DNA of 64,000 bases, from the NCBI RefSeq assembly GCF_028389875.1, contig NC_084668.1, positions 26,394,993 to 26,458,992 of the forward strand, in the 5' to 3' direction. The notes beneath the pieces are model-generated. The model made no database searches. It had not been told where the DNA came from and saw nothing but the letters and a program-made list of their open reading frames with translations. Positions 12,536-25,700 of this stretch are shown here, piece by piece. The translations under genes and the position numbers were made by a program. Within the stretch, counting starts at the first letter, position 1. The number at the start of each line of letters is the position of its first letter. Origin of the DNA: Rhea pennata (Eukaryota > Chordata > Aves > Rheiformes > Rheidae).

Positions 12536-12570
<35 letters not shown>
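12536..12570. repeat. Poly-A run, 35 bp
   Basis: Uninterrupted A35, longest homopolymer in the window. It could be an old retroposon tail, but no recognisable body lies next to it. Confidence 0.95.
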
Positions 12571-12572
<2 letters not shown>

Positions 12573-15500
12573 ACAAAACAACAGAGCCATATATTTCTAT
12601 ATGGGATTATGAAGTATTTAAAAGTAGGGTCACTACTCAAAACAAGAATATAAATTCATTAAAAGAGAAAAGGCAGAAATTATCCTGTAGGAAAAACATA
12701 ACAAGAGATCTGTATTTCTCTTTCTGATTAAAATCTAGCCATATTTATCGGTTGTTTACATTCACAAGGATAATTCTACATGGATACCTATTTGAAAATA
12801 AGATTTTTATATAAAAGCTATTATAATAGAACCTTAAAGAATGTGTGATTTCTAACAAAGTGTTTTTTAATCCATATTTATTTATTTAGATGGAATATAT
12901 TTATACACTTTTCCATACGGCCTCTACTACAGAGTTTTATTAGAACCAGTCGTACAATGCAAATATTTTGCTTCCGTTACATGTGAAATACTGCCAATCC
13001 ATACACATAATTTGCAACTGAATCTTTACCTAGGGCCCATAAAAATTGCTGTTCATCCTGAAGAGGCATTAAGTCAGATCTGCACGTGCTCCACAATTCA
13101 GACATCAACTTGTCACAAGCAGGAGACTTAAACGCGCAGCGTGAGAAAAAGAATTACGTAGGGCACTGCAGCTCAGCAGGTCCATTTGCTGTCCGTCAGC
13201 AGCCCGACGTCCTTCCTCTGCGCCTTCCTAGGCGAGGCCAACAACAGGCATCAAGCCCCGAGTGCCGGGGAAGGGACCTCTGTTCGGCCGCTGTTACCAG
13301 AGACCTGCAAATTGCCTCGACTTCTGCTTAACCTGGCCCTCCTCTACTTGTACCTAGGTCTTCCCTGTCCTCATACGGAGTAAAGGATTTAAGACCTTCC
13401 CTTTAGAAGCAGCTGCCTATAGCTCCAAAGATCACATATTTTAGGCTTTATTATTTAATGAACTAGTCACTAATGCTTCCCATTTCAGACCAACACTGGT
13501 ATAATTTGCTTCTGACAGCTTCTACTTTTGTGTAGTTCGGATTCAGCATAGCATAGAAGGCCAAGCCTCAGTAGTGGCTGACATATAACAACCTCCACAA
13601 ATTAATATCCTGTACAAAAAGGACCTCATTCTTTGAATCCTAATGAAGAAACACATATTACAAAGGTAGTCATATATCTTTGTAAGTAAATGTACTTATT
13701 CAATGACCTTAGAGGATTAGACCCAAATTAAAATTGAAAGGTGAGAACATGAAAAAAGGGAAAAGCAGGAAACAGAAAATCCAAGTACTTTAGAAACATC
13801 CAGCTGAAATGGTCTGGAAAATTTACGTCCATAAAGGAATTGTATGGCATATTCATCTTTCACATGCATGTGAAATATTCTGGTTCCTTCTCTTGTAAAG
13901 CTAAGCTCTCCTTCCAACCAAATACATTAATTTTTCTTCTAATCAAAAACATCAGAAGAAGCAATGGAAGCATAGGAGCTTTGCACATTGGACATAAGCT
14001 GCTACCGGACTAAATGAGTTCTCACCCTCCTGTTTCATCCCCAGTACAGAGAATTCTGATCTATCCGAATAGATTCTGCAAGCAATACTGGAGAAAGAAT
14101 AAATTAGTGATTTATGACACCACGTTAAAATTCTTAGGTGTCATGAGATACCCTGTTTGGATTTCTGAAACCACATCTCAGCCTCTTGCAGCTGGCAAAG
14201 AAATCTAAGCATGGACATCCTTTGTACTTGCAGCTCAAGGCAATTAGCCTTTCAATTTAGCTAATTTACTTTTAAACAGAGTTGTGCTTTCAGAGGAGCT
14301 ACAAAGAAGTATTATATATAGTACACTCCTGTAGGTGAGAATGTGCAAATCTTTACTCAAAGGAAATAAGCTTTTCGTTCTCTTAATGAATTAGTGATGG
14401 TTACAAGAAGCATTCTTTTCCTGAGTCCTGGTCTCAACTTTTGTAATGCTCATTCCTAATTAGTTCATACTTCAAAGAAACACCATGCTGCAAATGTAAT
14501 TAGAATGCTATCATCCCTCTGTGGATCTATGCCAGGTAAGCAAAACAGAAAACGGATTTTAACAACTTACATATGGACAAACAGAATTTTCTTTTTTTTA
14601 AGCCCTTGGAAATAGTCAAATGAGTCGTGGAAGACACACGCACAACTACTAACATAAATCGGTTTTCTATTTCGTTGCATTTCCAGAAAGGTTCGTTCAG
14701 CCAAAGGCAAGAAGAGTAAGACTGAGCCTTGTGCTGAACACTTCTTAGGCATCTTTGATGGGGAAAAGCTATCTGTGCAGATGGACCAGTGAAGTTTCTA
14801 CATGTGCCATGAGAGCTGCGGTCTTGCACTGGAGCAAATACGATTCACAGTTCCCGAGCTCTGCCATGAAACACTCAAAAAGGAGGAAAACAACCAGCCT
14901 GACTATCTCCAGAGCATTATTAAAATAATAAGAAGCCTCACTAGAACTGTTTTTGGTAAGTTTTATGACCTTTCTTATATTTTTAGATAGTATTTCCTAA
15001 ACACACATCAAATATTGAGAGGCATATGGTTTGCACCATCTGGGCAACAAGTTCTATTGGGATACCGTGGTGAACAGCATATGCACAGTGCCTTGTGCTC
15101 AGTATCCTACAGTGTTAAAAAAGCACTAGAGACTATTTTGAAGCCAATCTTGAAAGATCTCCCATATGGCTAACGGACCAGTTTTCTTTCAAAAGATGCG
15201 TCTTTTCCCTTTTTGTAAAAATCAAAACAGAACTGCCATGTTTAATCTCCATTTTCCCCTGAAATTCCTTAAGGCAGCATCATATTCTGCAGTGTTTCCA
15301 CCTCCCAAATTGTTTATTACCTATGTATATGCACCCAATCAGCTCTTCTTTATCTCTTTCACCTCTGCTCACAAAGCACATAGAACATTTTAATGCAAAG
15401 TTACAGTAAAAAATGGATGGCTCATAAAAGAAAATAATAAAGAGTAATCCATTAATGATGGCACACAACAAAGCAAGGTTAGATATTGTTCTAGCTTGTA

Positions 15501-16687
15501 AGTATTTTGATGCTAGTTTATTAATATGAATAGAAATAGGAAGTCAGCTGGCTATTCTTGTACATGCAAAATTTTGAACGGTGTAATGTGACAAATAGCT
15601 GACAGCCTCTTCACTAACACATTTCAGAATATTTAACATTTGAACGAGATTCTCTTCAAACTGCAAAAACAGATGGTTGTTTCTCAACACAAACATTAGC
15701 TGTTCAGTATAAGGTAATTCAGAAAACTGAAAACATTCAAACAGCTATTATTTATTCTTTATTCTCCTGGAAAGGGGACAATCTCAAGACTGGTAAACCT
15801 AAAATTAGTCTTACTGTACTATACTGAGCTCAGCTAAATTGGAGTAAATGAAATTACTGTGGACTCAGATTATCACAAAACTGACTTACTAGTTTTGTCA
15901 CAGGCTGCAGTTGCATGTGCTTATGTTTTAAGAGCGATCCTTTCCTCTTCAGCCCCATATGTACAAATTGCTGTCATTCTTACAATTAACAAGAAGGAAT
16001 GGATTTATATATGGACTTATCTTCCAAAGAGATGCACCCTAGCCTGACGTGATATATCTGACCACTGCCGAGAAGGTTAATCAAGTTTGGATTCTAGACA
16101 GCTATCTCAGATGATGCTTCAGGAGAAGCAGATAGTTTTCTAACATCACTGCACCATGATTTTGACAAGTTGATGGTTACTTCTCAGGAATCTGTCATTA
16201 AGCCACTGCAAAAAAAAAAAAATCACAAATTTCTTAGTTAACTTTCACTCTAGCTTAAGTACTGTTATCCAATTGCAGAAGAACATGTAGAGGCCCAAAG
16301 TGACCAATCTATGGTTGGATACAGCATCTTGCTCTTTTGTCCTCATCTACCACGTGCACAAGTCCTGCCAGAGAGAGTACACCTGCCAGGAAGATAGCTA
16401 CTCAGCTTCCTTGGCTTTCTCCAGTAAAAAGTCAGTCGTACATACTCCCCTGATAATTGTACTCCCACCTTCGGTGCTTTGCCTGTAACACATTCAACCT
16501 GGTGCCACTTAGTCCAATGTGTGTGTTAGTGTCCTTATATACAAAAAAGGATGCACAACATACCAAACTTTACTGATTGGCAGTACCAGGTCATACTTGC
16601 ACCTTATTTTCCCCACGAACTCTAGTCTTATATCAAAGTCCTACAACCCAAATCTTCTGAAATTCCAAAGCAAAACACATGAATGAG

Positions 16688-16689
<2 letters not shown>

Positions 16690-16744
<55 letters not shown>
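16690..16744. repeat. Compound microsatellite A31(GA)12
   Basis: 31 A followed directly by 12 GA units: a 55-bp all-purine strand. It is likely length-polymorphic. Confidence 0.95.
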
Positions 16745-19700
16745 CAGACTTCACTGATTTCCTTGTTGGACAAGCCCAAGATTAACATATTCCATATGCC
16801 AAAATACTGAATGGCCAAAGAGAACAGATGAGATGTTTTTAATAAGTTAAATATCAGAAAAGTACAAGTCTTAATAGTAATCTCCTCAAAAAGCTCTTCA
16901 AAGTAGCGAATCAGAATTTTTAAAAATGCATTTTTAAAGATTTTCTAAAATAAAAATGCACTAAGTGAATTTCTTCAGACGTGTTTCACATTTTGATCAT
17001 TTTCATAATCTGTTTATTTGAGACTATGAAATGGTGCTACTCCTTATCAATTTAAGAAAAATAATTAACTTACATGTGTTTTCTGCACGTATCATTCTCT
17101 CAAAGGCAATTTTCTAAAACTATTTCCTAAATCTTCAGAATTCTACCAATTTGCTGGTTTGGGACTTTTCTCACATCTTTCAAAGTATTGTATCTAAATA
17201 TTCTTTTAAATCAGAGGATCCCTTTTGCATTCCTTTGTAGGAAAAAAAATGCATCTTTGCCAGATTTTACACCTCAAAAGGGGAGCATATTACATGTTTT
17301 TCTGAACTGAATACTTTTGATTTATGAGCAAGTAATAAGAGAGCAACCCAAATGGTAGAATCACAGACTGTAAGAGGAGGCAAGTGGACTGTCCAGTGCA
17401 AAATCATCTACAGTAACGGACAAGGTTGAAGTCAGCAGCGTGTTGAACGTACCCCTTCACCTTGTTTTCCTTGTTTAAATGAATCACAGGTAAGCACATT
17501 TTGTGCTCAGAGCCCTGAGGCATAGATGAAGCTTTGGGCAGCTCCTTAATTCCACCTGCCCATTCACCGACTTGCACAGACTTCTCTCAAAGTCAAATTC
17601 CCAGTCACTTCAGGCTCTAAGCAACTGCTTTGACTGCTCCCATCCTACCCCATACTAAAATATACACTTCAGTTCATAAAGACAGCCTTTTACTGTTTTT
17701 GTTTACAACTGTCCTGCTCCAGAGAAGGCATGTGCATGCTGCAGATAATCCACACTGCTCTTTCCTGAATTAAGAAGAACAAACCTGTTTGAGTGCATTT
17801 GCTTGTACAACTTTTTTTTTTTTAAAAAAATCTCATTTCTTTAAATTCCAGCAAGTGCAATCACACTGTTGCATTAATCTAATTTGGGTTTGATAAAATA
17901 TCCATGGTATCTTTCTAAACTTTTGGATTTTAACTCTTACTTCTAACCTTTAAATTTTAAGCTAAAAGATACCACTTGAATTAAGCAGAGTTCATATAGG
18001 GTTTTGTTTATTTTTCTTTACCTTCATCATTCATTAACATAAAATCAGTATACTAGTTGGATATTAAGTTGGACTTTAAGAAGCAAAACTACGCAGAGAC
18101 TCAGATAGTATATTGCATCTCTCACACCCCTCAGACCAAACACCCTAAATCTCCTCATACCAAAGAACAGTTGGTAATTCAAACAGCTTAAAACTCCACG
18201 AACATTTTGAGCCCTCCACTCTCCAGACACTTTGCAATCAGAGGACTTCCACACCAAATATCCTGAAAGTGTCAAGAGAAAGTAGTCAGCTATTTAATTC
18301 ACTAAAGGAAATACCATTTTCTTAAACTGTTATTTCACACTAATTTCAGTAGATATATAGTTTAGCTAAGTGCGAATAAAACATGCTTGAACACAAACTA
18401 AAACCAAAATGGATGTCTTAACTGCAGTATAAAGCAAATTCCAAGACCAATACAGAGATTTTTTTCCTTTCACAGAAGTTTATATTCAATACCAGGCTGA
18501 GCTTCCTATGGGACCAGTTTTACTGTCTCAAATACTCTATGCAGAGAACCTGTTACATGAATGACAAGAGACCCCTCCAACCAAAACTAGTCTAAAGAGT
18601 CTTTGTCAAAGCACGTACTGGATGGAGAAATCAGGTTTAGTGCATAGAGCCAGGAGCGGCCTGAGTGAGGGAAGCAGCTTGTGTGTATCCTCACAGATCA
18701 CTCTTGTGCACTCCCGTTTTCCACTTCCTCTGCAAGGGGCTGCACAGACAGGAGGGCCAGGGTACCTGCAATTCCATCCCTGTATCCCCAGCGGAACTAC
18801 TGTGTGCTCTTCTGCAAGTAACGTTACATCATTTGTGCCCAAGTCTTCCCTTTCCCTCACCCATCAGACTATACTGTCAAAGCAAGGGTTTATAGTGTAC
18901 CTTATGTTTATACACCTACCTATATGTAGGTATAGACCTACATTATCAGCAGTAGATCTAACCTGACATGAGGTATCTATACACCACCTCTGATAATATC
19001 TGAGAATCAGAACAATTAATCACAGAAGCACTGAAGAATAAAGGTCTGAAAAATAGGCCCCAGGCTAGTTCACCATCAAAATGAACAAAATTCAGAAGAA
19101 TCTCCTTACACACACCCATATTACAGAGATGGCTCTAAGGTACACAAATTCAATTTTTGCTGAATATGGCACAAAGTGAACTTTTTGCACTGATGACTGC
19201 ATACCAATTGCAGCACTAACAAGCAGTGTCTTCCTTGGGACATTTAAAAACATCAGAGTGCTTATTCATGACAGTCCCACATATCATCTGCCACCCCAGA
19301 TGGTGACTGGTGGGATGCTGATTTTGTCCTAAGGCAGTTACCACCCACCAAGATAGTACACACGGGGCTAAACAAAAGCATGTGCCATCTGCTGTCAAGT
19401 TTATAAGACTTTTTGATACCCACTAGGCTAGTTTATTTTAGTTCAGACACACAGGTCAGGAGGCTACCACTCTCTAAACGCCCAATAAAAGAAGGGTAAG
19501 TTGTACTGTAGCAGACACGAGCTGAATCTCAAGGACAAGCTCGAATGCGCTGCCTACCTCTAACACCCTGAGAGCTGCAGAGGATTCTCACTGCGGTCAG
19601 CGGCAAAAGGCACCCACAGCTCAGAGGGCACTGCAGGGAAACTGAGACCGAGAAGCAAGATTTAGTTCTGCAGAACTTAAAGATTCCCTTGGCCTGAAGT

Positions 19701-22700
19701 AATTTTCCTTCTTGCTGACAGGATGTTTTTTCCCGACTCCTTTCCTTACATCTCTCTATTGTTACCATTTTGATAACTGTTCTCCATCTTACAATTTCTT
19801 TCTCAACTCCTGATCTTTTCCCACTCCCATCTCTCTGTAGACTCCTCTCTTCCCCCTCCCCATGTCCTCTCTTACTATAGAGAGAAGGAAAAGAAGAGAC
19901 AAAAAGCAGAACCAGTGTGACATCATCTGCCTGCTTTACAAACCACATAACCTTCCTTTACTACTGTCATGTATCATATTCATTTATAGATGGTTAACAT
20001 AGAACATAGCAATTTCACCAGTCTGGGGCTATTAGACACTTGAGCTATACAAAATAAGCCTATATATTCTTCCTCAGCCACCTCCTAAGTCTTTTTTTTT
20101 TAATTTAAAAAATAAAGATCTAAGGAAACTAAAGCAAATAGAAGGAGAAACACACACACACGCCCACATTCACCAGTGCATTTTTCCTAACATTTCTAAG
20201 CCAACAAGGATGTGAAAACTTTCAGGAGCACTGAGGCAGGCAAGTAAACCTTACCCAAGTGTAGAAGTTGCATCTGCATAGATGAAAAAAACAAAACTGC
20301 CCAAGTTCACTCCTGAAATTTAGAAATACGGCCAAGTCATCTGTAAATCATAATACCACAAAACCAGAACACTGCAGAGATGGATCACACAGGTCTGCAC
20401 TGCACAGCGACGAGAGTCAGGGGTTGCAAAGGTCCCGACACCATACGAGCCTCTGCTGCTACAGCCCACGCCAACACGGCTGTGCCAGCACAGCTCCTCG
20501 GGGAAGACCCACGGCAGATGCTGAAAGGTGACACTTACTGCCAGCACAAGCGCACCATCTCCTCCAGTATTCATACCATAGGGGGCAGGAGCAGGGCAGG
20601 AGAATACCAAATACTTACCTCCAAACGGCAGCATAGAGCTTACAAAAAGGTAGAGGCCACCTAAAGATAGAAAAATCTAGAAAAGTACACGCAAAGAGAC
20701 AGGTTTGTCACTCCTCTCCCCCCGACCCACGGGCAGCCAAAGGCAGTAAGGGACACAAGGTGGAGTTTCCCTGTGCTCCCTAACAGAAAGTTTCTGTAGC
20801 CTCCATTAAAAGACCGTTTGTACAACCGGCAGGCTGCGGCGTGGTTTTCGATCACACTAGCCTGCCTCCTCTACTACACAGCAAGGACACAAACAGCGAT
20901 CCGGGTACCCTATTGCAGCTATGTGCTTAACACATGGCCTTATTAAATGCTCATGTAATCGTAAGGTGGACCAGAACCTGATACCAAAATGAAGTTACTT
21001 AACAAAAATGATCCAGCAAATAAAATTATACTAGTCATAGCTTGTCTTATACTGCCATCATGTAAAGAATACAATTCCGGCATCTCCTTAGGGGTATAAA
21101 CACTTTTATACCTTCCATTTTACAACTTTGAATCCAAAGTCTTCACAGAAATTCATGCATACTGCTCCCATAAAAAGTGAAAATGTCATTTTGGAAAGGG
21201 ATAAACTTCTGATGAAGGCAATCACACTGAAAAGTGTCTGTTAATTTCCCCTGAACAAATATAACTCCACAAAAGACAGAAATGTGAGCAGAATACATTT
21301 TTCGCACTTGAAAATGCTGAGGTGCACAACAAGAAGCTTTTACTTCAGCATTCACAGCTGAAATTACCCTTCAAAAGCCCATTTGATTCTCATGAGATAT
21401 TTCTCTCTGGTCATTCACTTTTCAAAGCCTTTTGCAGCTTCAAGATTGCAGTAAAGCTGACTTTAATACCTTATTTCAGTACATTTTTTTCCCTTGTCCA
21501 AGCTGTTCAATACCTTAGAGACACTTGGTTGGTTTTCCTAAACTTTTTATTAATTATGATGAGAAATAAAAAATACTTGCAACATATCAGCTGTATCCTT
21601 CATACTATAAAACCTCCTTGTGATAAACAATTCATCTAACAGATCATCTGATTAATGAAGTGTGCCCTCTCTCTCATGATAGCTTACCTAGTTGAGCTGT
21701 GCTCAAATTATACTTTGCTGAATAGCTGGAAATCAGCAACTGAATACAACTTCTAAGACAGTTTTAAACACAAAAATGTATGAAATGCATTGTGTTAGAA
21801 GATCTAGCAGGTGGGATTTGGCTCCTGGGCTAGCATCACAAACATGACATTTTGAAACAAACACTTAGAAAGGTTCTCTTAACACAACCTAATTTATCAA
21901 TCTGATGTCTCTTTTGCTTGTGAAACTCCACAAATCAATTCAGGGCTGCTAGGTCTCAAAATTTTATCTTGTAATATCAGGCATTTTTACTAAGTCAGGC
22001 TTTCTTATTTTATGCAGCCATAAAAATCCCTTGGAACTCTAGCTTTTTAAATAGCCCTCTAATCCTTGCAGACAGGACTGAAAACATGAACCCCAAAAGG
22101 CTCAGAACTAGAATGGAATTAAACAGAAACCAATTTAAATTCTCATCTAGGACTTGACACAGGTTTTTTTAAGTGTTCAGAGCTGGCAATACTTTTGGCA
22201 ACTAGGCACAAGTATTGATGTTCTCTTAACTGTGCACTGCTCAAGTCCTGTATTGCTGCTGCTGTGTTTTATCACCTTAAGAACAAGAGGACTTAAAGGG
22301 CGTTCAAGTCCAGTCCCTCCTTCCCCAGGCTTTATCATCCAGCACCACTCCTCAACACATCAAGCTCCACTTTTGAATGTATTAGGTAAGACATTAGGCC
22401 CCACTATTCCCACCTGAAAGCTGCCCCAAAGTTTCAATGGCAAAAAGTAATCCAAACTATCAATTAAATGCCACCTTATTGTTTTTAAATATTTATCAGT
22501 CCTTAGCTAAGAGACACAAAAAGAAAACCCAATTTAACTGTCAACAGAAACAGACTGCCATCTGTCACAGGAAACTGCAGAGGAAAGCAACAATACTTCA
22601 GATCCCTAACAAAATATCCTAGCAAAGAAATGGATGTTAAGGACTTAATTTCCAGAACAAACTTCCAAATATATCCAGCTGAACATTTTACACTTAAGTT

Positions 22701-25700
22701 TTCCACCCTCAGAAAATCCTGATTTGTAGCCAAAGTCTTCTCTGGAAGTGGACTAATTTTGTCAAAATGAGGGTGGAGAGGTTCATAAATTGCATAGTAA
22801 TTAAACAGCATCACAAGTACTTGTTTCAGTACCATCAAACAAACATTAAAAATGAAAAACTGAAAATTTTCAACATATCTAAATTTTAGAGAAGCAACTG
22901 TTTTGATTAAGTGTGGTTTTGGTTTGTTTGCTTCTTAAATGTATTTTTTTCTCTCTCTCCCCAAATTTAGAATAAGAATAAAAATTGAAACAGAGACATT
23001 AAGTGAAATGGAGAGTTTGGTTCCCAAACATTTCTTAGCTAACAAAGTGCCTGATTCTTCAGAGACTCTTCTTCAGCTAGGCTGATATTGCCCAACTCTC
23101 TTCAATCCTGCTTATATTTTAAAATATGACATTGGCTCAAGAGGCAGTTTGAAGTAGCAGTGATCAACAATTTTTTAAACAAATGCGCTTGTACCCTAAT
23201 CCCCACTCTCCCTCTTTGACATACGAAAAATCTCTTTCATTACAAAAAAAAAAACGTAACATGGAGAAAGAAGAATGTTAATGGCTAACTTTTATTACTC
23301 GATGCATGTACAGATGCTACAGCAGACCTTCAATTGCAGTACAACTATGTCCTGATATTAATCAGCCTGGAAGATGGAGTCCAGCTCTTGGCCTCTTAAG
23401 ATGTTCGAGGTTCATACCGGATCATGAAAAATTATTAGGAGAAAGTCATGGAACAGTCACCATTTACGTTCGATTAAGTTTTACATTGCATACTTGTGGC
23501 CCAACTCCTTATACAACAAAAATCCCCAGATGACTGCTTCTGAGTGAGCAAAGAATGACAGCAAGCTCAATTCTTCCATGGCATTTGCTCAACTTTGTAA
23601 ATTCAAATGACCAAAAAATTTACACAGCTAATCATCTATGGATTAACCACATGCAAATTGCCAAAAGCGGTACAATGTTTCAATGTTTACTCAGTTAACA
23701 CAATAAACAATCTAACAAATTACCCTGTCTTAGGGCAGACCCAAGTTCTTACACAGCTCCCTGAGAAGCATGACAAATGATGCCTCTCTCTCCCCTCTCT
23801 CATGTCTGTCCGTCTCGGAGCTCTGTGAGTCTCTCACTTTACCCTTCCGTGAAGTATTAGTAAAACTGACATGATATTAGGCAAACGTACATGCCCATAC
23901 TCAACTACACAGCCTTTTATCTTCTGAGATGACACCTGTAATTTAATTACCATTTACTGGAAGTATGTTTTATTCAGGCTCTTCCTAAGAAAATTCTTGC
24001 TTTTCATGTACTAAGCAGTCTCTCTTATATTTACGAGAAAGTAAATTAAAATAAGAGACTTCACAAGCTCCAAAGTGCAAGTAGCTCACAATTTTTTTTC
24101 ATGACTTTCTGAAGACATTTCAGATTGCTATAAGGTAATTGTGTTCAAGGTCTCCTTTAACATGCACTGAACAATGTCTTCTCAATCCCGCCAAGGTATT
24201 CACCAATGACTTCTGTACCACACCAAGTTTTCCAAGCTGTGTTTGAATTATACTGTATTTCCTATCTACTTATACTCACTATAATCTGTAGCTATAGTAC
24301 ATGAACTATCTAATGCCTGCTTCTGCCATGAAGATACACCTTATCTAGAATATCTGAATGAATCATAAGAAAAAAATGAGGAACAGTTTAATTATGCACA
24401 CTTTCTAGCTATGAAGACAGACAAACTAAGATAGTAGCATTTTAACTCTTATTTTAACATTTAATGACTGCTTGGACTGTAAGTGATAACTTACCACCAT
24501 TTGATCTACTCTCTTGCTGACCTTCACAAACCAAATAGGCAGGTGGATACAGAAGTTAAAATACTCTCCTCTCTTGCAGTCATTCACCTAATATAAAGAA
24601 TATACACAGAAGTAAACAGAGTTCTGAGGAAGACCTAACAAAGAACAAAACTTTGCAATCATTAAAGTTCTTAGTGCAACAAAAAAATGTGGCATAGGCC
24701 CAACACTCAGGTCATTAATAAATACAGGCCACTTAACTTTTCCATTTCATATCCTAAACCATGTTACGTTATGCTGCTAAACAGCTGCCACTTGCCACTC
24801 TCACGATACCATAAATTCAGTGACAGGTGATGCAACTCCTATTTTTTTAAAAAAACATATAGATCCCTTGAGGTAAAAAACACTACAAAAATTTGTGTCG
24901 TTTATTATCAATGATAAACATCGCCCTTCTTAGATGTTAACGCTTAAGCATTCTGAAAGCACATTCACACAGGGTAAGTTTTAGGTTGCTTTTTAAAAAT
25001 TACTTAACTACTCTTCACATTCCATTGATAAAAAGGGAATAAGGGAGAATATCAGCTGGTTTTCCTATATCAATTCGCACTAACATACTTCATAACACTG
25101 GAAGAAAAACACCATTGTTTCTCCTGTGTGCATAAAAATCTGAGAACTCGTTTACTGAAAGCAGGATAGGAATCTAATCAAAGAAAGCCAAATGGACTAG
25201 TTCAACTCGAGATAGGAGTAATGAATTATATTTCAAATTAATTCTTGCGTAAGAAAAATGGTTGAGAACAAATAAATCAGTGTCCTAAAACACTCTCAGA
25301 GAGTGAACTCATTTGAGATCTACAGCTGTTGTGCTTCAGAGATTTGGATTAAAATCCATCATTATCTTTCAGTTAATACTCTTTCATGGACCAATCAGCA
25401 GTCATATGGTGTTTACCAACCCTGGTCACTTAACCCACTTGAACGGCCTTTGTGCTATAATTTGTACTTCAATACAATCAGATTACTTCTAATCTAAATG
25501 ATTTGTGTCCTTTATAGGACAGATAAACACTAATCCCAAGGTTCCTAAAACACTGCAAGCCTAAACACTGCCAGCAAGGCATACAGCGTTTGCAGCTTTC
25601 ATAGAATATTTTATCCAAGCTGGAAAATATTTGATCTGATCATACTGGCACTACCTTTTCAATACTTGTCCCAGATTTCCTATATATAGAAAGAAGTTAC

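Noticed and set aside
16633..16818. Minus-strand frame with (SL)n and poly-Phe
   Set aside because: Direct translation of the A31(GA)12 microsatellite.
17356..17420. Sequence resembling the 3' end of a CR1 in reverse (AGAATCACAGACTG...)
   Set aside because: Similarity too weak and short by eye to call; a repeat-library search would decide.
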